Below, piece after piece: positions 26,903 to 34,183 of a DNA stretch of 64,000 nt. Position 1 is the first letter of the stretch. Every line of letters begins with the position of its first letter. Made by a program: the position numbers and the translations under genes. The notes under the pieces are model-generated. The model was given only the letters and a program-made list of their open reading frames with translations, made no database searches and was not told where the DNA came from. This DNA is from Vibrio gallicus (GTDB lineage Bacteria; Pseudomonadota; Gammaproteobacteria; Enterobacterales; Vibrionaceae), in assembly GCF_024346875.1 (NCBI RefSeq), contig NZ_AP024872.1, positions 744,001 to 808,000 on the forward strand, given 5' to 3'.

Positions 26903-27128
26903 TCGTAAAGCCTCTACCGCCCATAATAAGGCTCTCAACATGCACAGGGGCTGTGTTATACTGGATACCCAGCTTTTCTAAGAATAACTTCACAGGGGCG
27001 AAATTGTTTGTTCTCCTGTAGAGTTGATACCAGCGTAATAAATTTTCACGTTCGGATTGTGTAATAGTTGCTTTTGTATAAGGGATATTAAATTCTTTTA
27101 GCGGGGTAGTTAAATCGTAATGAGTCAT
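26892..27128 (-). CDS. Hypothetical element protein, 78 aa
   Basis: 78 residues, MTHYDLTTPLKEFNIPYTKA to GGRGFTNED, with GGAGAC before the ATG. It is the first gene after a terminator at 27162-27191, so it probably begins the tail-gene transcript. No family recognised. Confidence 0.6.
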   Translation of the reverse strand: MTHYDLTTPLKEFNIPYTKATITQSERENLLRWYQLYRRTNNFAPVKLFLEKLGIQYNTAPVHVESLIMGGRGFTNED

Positions 27129-27161
27129 TTTTTTGTCTCCTATTTTTGTTTTTCAGATAAT

Positions 27162-27191
27162 AAAAAAAGGCCACCCCCTAGAGAGATGACC
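27162..27191 (-). terminator. Terminator inside the element
   Basis: On the minus strand GGTCATC pairs with the GGGTGGCC region (two G-T pairs) and is followed by seven T. It separates the 115-aa gene from the tail block. Confidence 0.7.
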
Positions 27192-27210
27192 AATTTAGAA
27201 GGGGGATAAA

Positions 27211-27558
27211 TTATTTTAATCTTTCTTGGAAAGCTTTTTTTCTAGCTTCTGTAGAGGCTTTAGATTTCTGCATACGCTCTTTCAGCGTGGTAGCTTTTTT
27301 CTCTTCTTCTAGCTCGATATCTTCATAACCGTTTACCGCGTTTATGTCTCTAAGCATTTGTTCGAAATCAGCAACACCATCTTTAATTTCAGCTTTAGAT
27401 TTTTCAATAGAATCTTGTGAAGCCTTGATAGAAAGCTTTGAAGCTTTGATATTGTTAATACCTTTTAAAAGCTGAGCTAAATTGTCACCTTCAACCTTTT
27501 GCTTAGGTTGCAGATATAAGCCTACATCTGATTTATTAATGTTTGTAATGTAAGCCAT
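27211..27558 (-). CDS. Hypothetical coiled-coil protein, 115 aa
   Basis: Begins at ATG 27558 (MAYITNINKSDVGLYLQPKQ), two bases after the previous stop codon. The frame upstream to 27588 overlaps that gene and lacks its own binding site. Residues 30-70 and 90-115 are Lys/Ser/Glu-rich helices typical of coiled coils. Function unknown. Confidence 0.6.
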   Translation of the reverse strand: MAYITNINKSDVGLYLQPKQKVEGDNLAQLLKGINNIKASKLSIKASQDSIEKSKAEIKDGVADFEQMLRDINAVNGYEDIELEEEKKATTLKERMQKSKASTEARKKAFQERLK

Positions 27559-27559
27559 A

Positions 27560-27727
27560 TTATTGCACCGCTTGTTTAACGATAGCACTTAGAAGACGTG
27601 GTAGAGCTACACCTTCAGCTTTAGCGACAGCTTCTAGCTTTTCTAAATCACTACGTTCAACCGTCACATGCTTGCTTACAGTTGGAGATTTTGCAGATTT
27701 AACAGCTTTTAATAGAGATTGATTCAT
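27560..27727 (-). CDS. Ribbon-helix-helix small protein, 55 aa (probable)
   Basis: A 55-codon frame overlapping the preceding gene by four bases (ATGA). The core VSKHVTVERSDLEKLEAVAK then VALPRLLSAIVKQAV fits a strand plus two helices as in Arc/CopG repressors. A DNA-binding role is likely by fold. Target unknown. Confidence 0.6.
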   Translation of the reverse strand: MNQSLLKAVKSAKSPTVSKHVTVERSDLEKLEAVAKAEGVALPRLLSAIVKQAVQ

Positions 27728-28074
27728 AATTGATTTTCCTTGTGTTGATATCCCAACTCACTGAGCGTATTAAGCCAGTTGTCAGGTAAAAATGAGTAGT
27801 TAATGCAGTGTCCATTATCAAAGTATGGAATCACCTTTACGTATACGAAGCCTGAAAAGTTAGCTTTATCAGCAAATACTATTTTATTTACTTTCTCTTC
27901 TAGAGTTAATTCAGTAGAAAGCTCTATCTCTTCTTCTGGCTCTTCAAATGATTCACCTAGAAATAAAAGCTCTTTAGTACTTATGCCTAGCTTTTTAGCT
28001 TTAGCTTGAAATGCTTTCTTTTCTTCTGAAGTCATCCTTACAGATAATACAGTCGAGGTATTCGAATCAGTCAT
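27724..28074 (-). CDS. Ribbon-helix-helix N-terminus with acidic C-terminal domain, 116 aa
   Basis: The first 40 residues (TVLSVRMTSEEKKAFQAKAK then GISTKELLFL) look like another ribbon-helix-helix unit. A Glu-rich linker and a beta-type C-terminal part follow. It overlaps the upstream gene by eight bases and the downstream RHH gene by four. Two adjacent RHH genes could be regulators, antitoxins or partition-type proteins; no toxin was recognised. Confidence 0.55.
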   Translation of the reverse strand: MTDSNTSTVLSVRMTSEEKKAFQAKAKKLGISTKELLFLGESFEEPEEEIELSTELTLEEKVNKIVFADKANFSGFVYVKVIPYFDNGHCINYSFLPDNWLNTLSELGYQHKENQL

Positions 28075-28342
28075 AACAATGAGCCGTTAATACTGTGAAG
28101 ATATTCAGAGTATGCTCTCTAGAATACTTTTTCATATTCTTAAGCATCTTAATAAAGCGTTCACGCTCTTCTAGGTCAGATTCATATTCAAAATGGTCTA
28201 TACAAATAGCCGCCATAACTTCTAAGATTTGAGCGTACTCCACTAAATCTGATTCTGTCAGGTATTCGTTATTCTTTAGTGACTCTTTCCAACCGCTGTA
28301 TTTATCTTTCACAGGGCTGAATAATTTATTTTCGTAATCCAT
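28067..28342 (-). CDS. Hypothetical element protein, 91 aa
   Basis: 91 residues, helical and charged (MDYENKLFSPVKDKYSGWKE...). It is first in the four-gene packed unit 28342-27211, so the 28343-28965 gap upstream should hold the promoter. No family recognised. Confidence 0.55.
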   Translation of the reverse strand: MDYENKLFSPVKDKYSGWKESLKNNEYLTESDLVEYAQILEVMAAICIDHFEYESDLEERERFIKMLKNMKKYSREHTLNIFTVLTAHCYD

Positions 28343-28965
28343 AGGGTTACCCTCTCGGTTGGTAGTAGAAATAAGAAAAAGCTTATCTAGTTAACAGAAG
28401 AGGTAAGAAATCTGCTAGATAAACTTTGTATTATTTCAACTTAAATAAAGGAATAAGTAACGCTTCTAAAATAGTAAAGTAAGAACAATAAGGAGATGAA
28501 AAAACCTTTTACTAATAACTGGCGTTGTTAGGTAACTAACCTAGTTTTTTTATTGCTAACCATTGGAGTGGTATATATTCAACTTAAATGTATTACCCTT
28601 AAAACTTAAAGACTACTAAACCGATAAGATAAACAGGGTAATATTGAAATAACATATGATAAGTAAGTTATTCCGTTTATTTTTGAAGCCTTATGACTAA
28701 TAATGCTTAATGATAGAGACTAGGATGAGATAATCTCTATAAATTAAGTACTATCAAAGATATATATTGAGCTAGATTTGTAGAAGTACCTTCCAAGGAA
28801 TTTCCACTACCATTTTTAATAAATGATGCGGTGCAATACCGCTGTAGTATGTGAAAGAAGCTTTTTTACTTTCTTCTCCCACTATTAGTATTGTACCATA
28901 CTGTTACGGACTTGTAAAGCCCTGAATACAATTATTTTACATTTCTTTAACATTTATGCAACATT
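28343..28965. other. 623-base gap without genes in the element
   Basis: AT-rich with no usable frame. It holds an AGTAT(N6)ATACT inverted repeat at 28887-28902 and a small hairpin (GCGGT/ACCGC near 28834). It likely includes the leftward promoter for the 91-aa gene unit. Confidence 0.5.
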
Positions 28966-29256
28966 TTAATTGTTGCTGTATTTTTGTAGCGTCTTCTTAG
29001 TATTTTCAGTGATATTCTTTACGAAAGTGAAGTCCTTCATGAATTGTTCTTTGCTGATTTCCCGTCCTGCTACTGTTACCGTATCTGTGTCAATCTTCTC
29101 TAGCTTAACCTTACTCATGAACGCATAAGATTCAGGTACAATGCAGGTATAGTTTTTACGTTTATCGAATTTAAAGTGTCTCTGAAATTTTATGGATTGT
29201 ATTTTCTCTCTACTTGTTACTGCTTTTCGATGTTGCTTAGGGGTATGTAAATTCAT
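28966..29256 (-). CDS. Hypothetical element protein, 96 aa
   Basis: 96 residues, very basic (MNLHTPKQHRKAVTSREKIQ; later VKNITENTKKTLQKYSNN), with AGGAG before the ATG. Basic charge could suit nucleic-acid binding, but no domain is recognised. Confidence 0.55.
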   Translation of the reverse strand: MNLHTPKQHRKAVTSREKIQSIKFQRHFKFDKRKNYTCIVPESYAFMSKVKLEKIDTDTVTVAGREISKEQFMKDFTFVKNITENTKKTLQKYSNN

Positions 29257-29445
29257 TTAATTATCTCCTGTTTGTAGGGGTTATGTAGCGTTTCACTTAT
29301 TGATGATGATATTCGGGGCTATTGTGCGCCCCTCAGGGGGTATAGGAGGCTCTATAACCGTGCTGTGAGCCGTCTTAGGGGTTAACTTGATAGATTGCTA
29401 AGGGTGACGCTGTAGGGGGCTAATTTAGGGGGTATTACTGAGCAT

Positions 29446-29619
29446 CTAATACATTGCGTAATCAGATTGTTTGTAGCCTATTAAAGCCTTTTGAGCTGTA
29501 GCGTAATCTTTCTTCTTCTGAGCCTTAAGCTTCTTAACTAAAGGTTTGTATTTTTCAATCATATCTTTTGTTGGCTTACAGGTTAGCTCTCCTAGTTTAT
29601 GTTTTTGTTGGTAGTTCAA
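29446..29619 (-). CDS. 57-aa lysine-rich protein, TTG start
   Basis: A 57-codon frame from TTG 29619 with AGGAGAAGAAT directly upstream and TAG at 29446-29448. The product is Lys-rich (KPLVKKLKAQKKKDYATAQK). The preceding gene has nearly the same leader and also starts with TTG, which supports the call. Function unknown. Confidence 0.5.
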   Translation of the reverse strand: MNYQQKHKLGELTCKPTKDMIEKYKPLVKKLKAQKKKDYATAQKALIGYKQSDYAMY

Positions 29620-29635
29620 ATTCTTCTCCTTCTGT

Positions 29636-29890
29636 TTAGATTTCTGGTTGTAGGTTTAAGGTAATGAGTAGGTCTTTGTTTGGTTTAACTCCCATTCGCT
29701 TAGGTGTGTCTTCTGCAAGCATGTAATGCCCATTCACTGACAGCTCATCTTTACGTAAGAACTCTCTTAACGCCTGTAGAGGGTGAGGTAAATCTAGTTT
29801 GCGTATGTAGTCGAACGGGTATAAACCTTTCTTCTCTTCACCCGTAGGGCTTGTGGCTGTGTATCGTTTAAGGCTATTTGAAATATTCAA
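29636..29890 (-). CDS. Hypothetical element protein, 84 aa, TTG start
   Basis: 84 residues from TTG 29890, with AGGAGAAGAATTT upstream. It contains YPFDYIRKLDLPHPLQALRE and a C-terminal NKDLLITLNLQPEI. No family recognised. It lies 72 bases after the winged-helix gene and 16 before the 57-aa gene. Confidence 0.55.
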   Translation of the reverse strand: MNISNSLKRYTATSPTGEEKKGLYPFDYIRKLDLPHPLQALREFLRKDELSVNGHYMLAEDTPKRMGVKPNKDLLITLNLQPEI

Positions 29891-29962
29891 AAATTCTTCT
29901 CCTATAGTTAGTAGTTAGGTAAGTAGATATCTGTTAGACAACCTACAGTTAAATAAAAAGGG

Positions 29963-30337
29963 TTATTCCCAATCGTAAGAGGTCTCAGCTACAAGAATGT
30001 TACTATCGTTGTACTCTCTCACTTTAGATACTAAAGGCATAACATAAAGGAGTTGGTTCTTTGTTGTACCTTCTAGACGAACTAGATTGCGCTTCTCCAG
30101 CGTTTTAATAGAATTGCTGATAGTCTTAAGGGAAATGCCTAGAAGCTTCTCCATGTCTCTCTGAGAGACTCTAACAGGGGTAGCTATCCTCTTATCTAGG
30201 TTGCCGTTTAAATTCTGGAAAGCTTGTTCTTTAGAAGCTTCAGACGCTAGGTATTGATATAGAAACTTGGTTGCAAAACTTAAGCCGTCTAAATGCTCGT
30301 GTGTTAGTAATGCAGTATTGAATTGAAATGTACTCAT
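29963..30337 (-). CDS. Winged-helix DNA-binding protein, 124 aa
   Basis: 124 residues. Residues 55-93 form a helix-turn-helix with wing: VSQRDMEKLLGISLKTISNS then LEKRNLVRLEGTTKNQ. The N-terminus (FATKFLYQYLASEASKE) is helical as in MarR-like or replication-initiator-like winged-helix proteins. It lies next to the 2.2-kb ORF-free segment and close to TGTATACTATTGTACA-type sites, so it may act there. Whether it is a repressor or a replication protein is not decided by sequence. Confidence 0.65.
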   Translation of the reverse strand: MSTFQFNTALLTHEHLDGLSFATKFLYQYLASEASKEQAFQNLNGNLDKRIATPVRVSQRDMEKLLGISLKTISNSIKTLEKRNLVRLEGTTKNQLLYVMPLVSKVREYNDSNILVAETSYDWE

Positions 30338-30374
30338 GATTTGTAATCCTTAAAGTTAGTTTGAGTTATCACCA

Positions 30375-30460
30375 TGTATACTATTGTACACTTTTCTAAC
30401 ATCCACGTCAAGCTTTTTGTTGTACTTTTTACTACAATAAAGAAATAATTACTACAATAA
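30375..30460. promoter_or_regulatory. Operator-like repeats upstream of the winged-helix gene
   Basis: TGTATACTATTGTACA (30375-30390) is an imperfect palindrome, and ACTACAATAA occurs twice, at 30431-30440 and 30451-30460, exactly 20 bases apart. They lie in the upstream region of the winged-helix gene and before the rightward promoter at 30600. Confidence 0.5.
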
Positions 30461-30599
30461 CCAAAGGAGTTACACTAAGAACCAAGCCCAAACGACACGA
30501 AATAACTACAAAGTAAGCTATTTTTAGCTAGAAAGTAGTGCTATAAGTAATTGAAATAGAAGGGAAATAAAATTAAATATTAAATAAATGAAAATAAAT

Positions 30600-30628
30600 T
30601 TGACAGATACTGAAAAAGACGTTATACT
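30600..30628 (+). promoter_or_regulatory. Near-consensus sigma-70 promoter facing the ORF-free segment
   Basis: TTGACA (30600-30605), a 17-base spacer and TATACT (30623-30628). It points rightward, opposite to all recognised element genes, into 1.9 kb lacking frames. Confidence 0.72.
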
Positions 30629-31201
30629 AAGAGCTATCGACCCCACTCTAGAGGCTATAGGAAAAGTAACTATGTCGGTCTCTGGTTTATCCCTCCTCTC
30701 TCCATTCGTAAACCTATAACGATATCCATACAGCTAACCTAGGTAGCTACATGATACCTACAACCATACAGTACCCACACAAACACATAAGAGAATCTAA
30801 CTACCTCACCTACTGTATAGCTGTCTATGTAGTTCTATCTGTATGGGGGGATGATTCTCATCTGGTTACCCCCTACTAGGGTTACAGCTTTATCTATGAA
30901 TCTATACGGGGTAGGTACATTAGGTAGGTATACTGTGTAGCTGTTACATAGATGATAAAGCATAACCTCATAGAAGAGAGAAGCATAACCATATCAACTA
31001 AATGACTACCTGTAACAGGGGACTATAGAGATAGAAGTATTATGCCCCACTAGATAGTGAGAACTGTATAGGCTCTATAGCACTACTATAAAGATAGATA
31101 TCCCTCTACAGCTATACTAGTCATCTATCTAGCTAGCTATAACCAAGTAAGTGAATAGAAGGTAATCCACATAAACATATTCATTATAGATAACTCTATC
31201 T

Positions 31202-31238
31202 ATCTATACAGTATCTATCCATCTATACAGTATCTATC
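31202..31238. repeat. 19-base-period direct repeat
   Basis: ATCTATACAGTATCTATC occurs at 31202-31219 and again at 31221-31238. Shorter CTATACAGT-type words recur across the segment. Confidence 0.75.
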
Positions 31239-32040
31239 TATACCCACCCCTATAGTTATAGAAGAGTATGCCCCATTGTATAACAATCTATACAACATCT
31301 TTAACCCTCCTCTATAGAAGCCTCTGTAAGCCCTTCTATACCGTAAGCCTACCTAATACTCCACTTACCACCTAACACCTCTAATAACCCCCTCTATACT
31401 CCTTGTATACCCCCTCCCGCTATACAGTTAAACCGTTGTAGTAGCTGTGTAGTGTAGCTGTGTAGAAATACTGTATAGATATCTGGCTGTATAAGTAAGT
31501 ACTGTATAGATTCTTACTTGTATACTTCTCTGTATACGCCTAGGTGCTAAACACTCCCCTACAGCCCCACATCTAAATCTACATAAAAATGAAATACAGA
31601 TACCTATTTAGAACTCTCCTAATATGGCTATGTAGTAATCTATGTAACATTTCTGTAACAGTGTCTGTGTAGTTGGTGTAGTAGTTATAACCCCTTAGAG
31701 TATGCCCACTATAGTAGGGGTAAAGGTTACTATGCAGATATCACTTAGACAACTATGGGGATAACTAAGTAGATAAGAACATAAGTAATTATAAAGGTAG
31801 CTGTATCAATGACTTAGCCTGTGGATAACTAAGTAGGGTAACTGCATAGGTTGGTTGTGGGGGTTGGTTGTAGGTGGGTATAGTAGGTTGGCTGTATCGT
31901 TTTATGTTTTATTGGTATGTGTAGTAAGCTGTTTAGGTTTTCTAAAAAGGTAAATGTTACAGGTATGTTAACTAAAAAGATATCAAGGAGTTATCAAGGG
32001 GCTTTGTAACATTTTGTATACATTTTATAACAATTGAGGT

Positions 32041-32093
32041 GACAGGGTTACACTGTAGACCGCTAGGTCAAAGTTAGCCCTGTTTGTGCGGTC
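32041..32093 (+). other. Interleaved stems, pseudoknot-like
   Basis: ACAGGG (32042) pairs with CCCTGT (32078), and GACCGC (32058) pairs with GCGGTC (32088). The order A-B-A'-B' is that of an H-type pseudoknot. Short arms make chance possible. Confidence 0.35.
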
Positions 32094-32150
32094 GATTATC
32101 TTATATCAAGATGAGCACACTAGCAATACCAAGTAAATGTATTGTGATAG

Positions 32151-32375
32151 AGCTACAGATAGCTACCTGAGACGCTGTAGGAGGGCTGTTGCAGGGTATA
32201 GCGGTACATTGCCCTACCTAATGGTGCTATCGTTTAATCTAGGTAGGCTGTGAGAGCTTCTAGGGATAAAGCTATAGATAGCTACCTGTGACGCTGTAGG
32301 AGGGCTGTTGCGCTTTACTGGTACATTGCCTTGCCTAATAGTGCTATCGTTTAATCTAGGTAGGCTGTGAGAGCT
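32151..32375 (+). repeat. Two tandem copies of a ~108-base hairpin-bearing unit
   Basis: Copy 1 is 32151-32258 and copy 2 is 32270-32375, about 85-90% alike by eye. Each starts AGCTA(N4)TAGCT and holds a stem CCTACCTA/TAGGTAGG (copy 1: 32213-32220 with 32240-32247). Copy 2 changes two bases of the left arm; both keep pairing as G-U wobbles if the plus strand is transcribed. A partial third copy may follow at about 32463-32510. Confidence 0.8.
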
Positions 32376-32565
32376 AATAGGGGTAGTTATCGACTCCCAT
32401 TGATAAGAGAGAACAATCACAAAGTAGCTCATCTGTGTATTATGGGTACAGTAAGCCCACAGAGTGCTATAGCACTACGTGAGACGTGTTTAATCTGATA
32501 GGGGTACAATTGGGTTAAGCTATGACGGTAAGCGTCACAGGGACGCTCTGAAGAGGTGCTAGGCT

Positions 32566-33495
32566 TTATTTCCTCCTCTTTTTATTAATTAAATCTCTAG
32601 CCGTGTTGATAGCTATCATATTAGTGTTGTTACCATTAAATTTATCAGGGTGATATCTTACCGCATAACTTTTGTATATCTTTTGAAACGCTTTTAGTGT
32701 TATCTGCCCTGATAATGCTTCCTCTTTTGTTATACCAAATAGATGGAAAGCTTCTAGAAGAGTAGTAGGTTTCTTTAAGTCAGGTAGATATTCTTTCTTA
32801 GTGCCAGTGAAAGCTTTCTCTAAGATATCAAAGTAAGTGTTAACTTTTAGCATTAAAATATCATCTCCTTTATTTTTATCAGGGTGGTACTTTATAGCTA
32901 ACTTCTTCTTACGTTTGCATACTTCTTTCCATGTGATAGTTGCCTCCTCTTCTTCTGTGATTGAGAAGAAATTTAAAGCCTCCTGTACTTCACATAAATC
33001 TTCTTCTGGCTCTTCAATTTTCGTATTCTCTTTACGATTAAATCTAAAGGTTAAGTTTTGAAAACGGTCGAACATTTCACTAGTGGTATACTTTTTCGCT
33101 TCTTCATCAAGCCTAGCTCGTTCTTCGTTTAACTTCTTCTGAGTCTCAGCTTGGGATTTCTTCAGCTTCTCTAGCAATTCTTCGAAGGTTGGCTCTGGTT
33201 CTGGCTCAATCGTTGGCTCTTCTTCTGGCTCAATCGTTGGCTCTTCAGCTTTACCGAACACCTCAGTAAACAGTGCCTTAATAATTCTCCATCGTTTACG
33301 GCTATTGTCGAATGCTTCTTTATTGCTTGGGTAATCAATGCTAGCCATCTCACCGTTGATAGTGAAGGTAATGTGCTTGCTAGCTTTATCGTAATCGACT
33401 GTGATTGCGTAAACGCTTTTGTTTGTTACTTTGTTGTACTGTTTGATTGCTGTCAGTAGGTAATCTTGGCGGGTTGGTCGCTTGGCTTTAGGCAT
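32566..33495 (-). CDS. Protein with two C-terminal J-domains
   Basis: 309 residues. The N-terminal 80 residues are unfamiliar. Residues 83-105 hold an acidic repeat (EEPTIEPE twice), then a charged coiled coil (105-140). Two J-domain-like units follow: one around 165-232 with YHPDKNKG (HPD at 204-206), one around 244-305 with YHPDKFNG (HPD at 282-284). HPD is the motif by which J-proteins stimulate DnaK ATPase. No Gly/Phe or zinc region of DnaJ is present. It might recruit host DnaK to element or phage functions. GAGGAG precedes the ATG. Confidence 0.82.
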   Translation of the reverse strand: MPKAKRPTRQDYLLTAIKQYNKVTNKSVYAITVDYDKASKHITFTINGEMASIDYPSNKEAFDNSRKRWRIIKALFTEVFGKAEEPTIEPEEEPTIEPEPEPTFEELLEKLKKSQAETQKKLNEERARLDEEAKKYTTSEMFDRFQNLTFRFNRKENTKIEEPEEDLCEVQEALNFFSITEEEEATITWKEVCKRKKKLAIKYHPDKNKGDDILMLKVNTYFDILEKAFTGTKKEYLPDLKKPTTLLEAFHLFGITKEEALSGQITLKAFQKIYKSYAVRYHPDKFNGNNTNMIAINTARDLINKKRRK

Positions 33496-33646
33496 TTCAT
33501 TATCTCCTCATTGTTGTTGTTGGTACACCTCCTCGGTGCGTAATTTTGGGTTAGCCTCTTGGCTTGTGTTGGGTATTATGTAGGAATCACTTAGACAAGT
33601 CAAGATAAAAGTGTTGCATCAAGGGATGTAATGGGGTAGCACATAC

Positions 33647-33671
33647 AAAAAAACCCCACTATCAAGTGAGG
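33647..33671 (-). terminator. Terminator after the 93-aa gene
   Basis: CCTCACT pairs with AGTGGGG on the minus strand (one G-T pair), then seven T. Confidence 0.75.
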
Positions 33672-33726
33672 ATATGCAGAAAGGTTAATCCTTTATTCTA
33701 CTAATGTGATACCCAGCTCTAAAGGC

Positions 33727-34008
33727 TCAGTAAGAAAGTTGCTCGTAAGCTTCTTTAACCATATCCTTAATGGTATGCTCGTAGAAATCTGAAATGATAA
33801 ACACGGCACTATTATCGCAATAACCTAAATCAAAATAAGCTTTATTTTCTTCATGGCAAACAGATAAAGAATTAATGTGTAGCTTAGTGTCCGTCTTAAA
33901 TATAACGGTCTCTGTGATGTACCATAGTAAATCAGAAAGTGAATCTGTCTTAATAGTAATGCTCATCTCGCCTAGGTCGGTTACATTTTTGTTCAGTGTA
34001 GTATTCAT
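33727..34008 (-). CDS. Hypothetical element protein, 93 aa
   Basis: 93 residues, acidic (MNTTLNKNVTDLGEMSITIK; YFDLGYCDNSAVFIISDFYE), with AGGAG upstream of the ATG and a terminator 55 bases after the stop. No family recognised. It lies downstream of the integrase gene, separated by the integrase terminator. Confidence 0.55.
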   Translation of the reverse strand: MNTTLNKNVTDLGEMSITIKTDSLSDLLWYITETVIFKTDTKLHINSLSVCHEENKAYFDLGYCDNSAVFIISDFYEHTIKDMVKEAYEQLSY

Positions 34009-34146
34009 AATTATTTTCTCCTGTGTTATTAATAAAGTTTGTATCGTTTGTCGATGTAGCTATAGTACGTATTAACCTGTAACAGTGCCAATGACTCATA
34101 TCTATACCTGTTATGTCTGAAGCGTATAACACTATGTAGTAGGTAT

Positions 34147-34171
34147 AAAAAAGCCCCCTATGAAGGAGGCT
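34147..34171 (-). terminator. Terminator of the integrase gene
   Basis: AGCCTCC pairs with GGGGGCT on the minus strand (one G-T pair) with a loop of six, followed by six T. Confidence 0.78.
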
Positions 34172-34183
34172 AGACAGCATTGG

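Larger units (their letters stand above)
30630..32560 (+). ncRNA. Possible long noncoding RNA / ORF-free TAG-rich segment
   Basis: Between the winged-helix gene and the J-domain gene there is about 2.2 kb without a plausible gene on either strand. The trinucleotides TAG and CTA occur constantly, closing all frames. A near-consensus promoter reads in from the left. The right part (32041-32550) holds an interleaved pair of stems, two 108-bp repeats with hairpins, and further palindromes. A structured RNA is the reading I favour; an origin of replication or packaging site is an alternative. No RNA family is recognised. Confidence 0.4.

Noticed and set aside
28861..28885. Apparent hairpin GAAAGAAG...CTTTCTTC as a terminator
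   Set aside because: The arms are mirror-like, not complementary, so no stable stem forms.
32151..32375. CRISPR array
   Set aside because: Only two copies, adjacent with no spacers, units over 100 bases and no cas genes in the window.
32214..32432. Minus-strand frame across the 108-bp repeats with a repeated peptide
   Set aside because: The repeated peptide only reflects the DNA repeat; no start signal, and the repeats make more sense as DNA or RNA structure.
33950..34180. 76-aa minus-strand frame between the integrase and the 93-aa gene
   Set aside because: Overlaps the well-supported 93-aa gene in another frame, has no ribosome binding site and crosses the integrase terminator.
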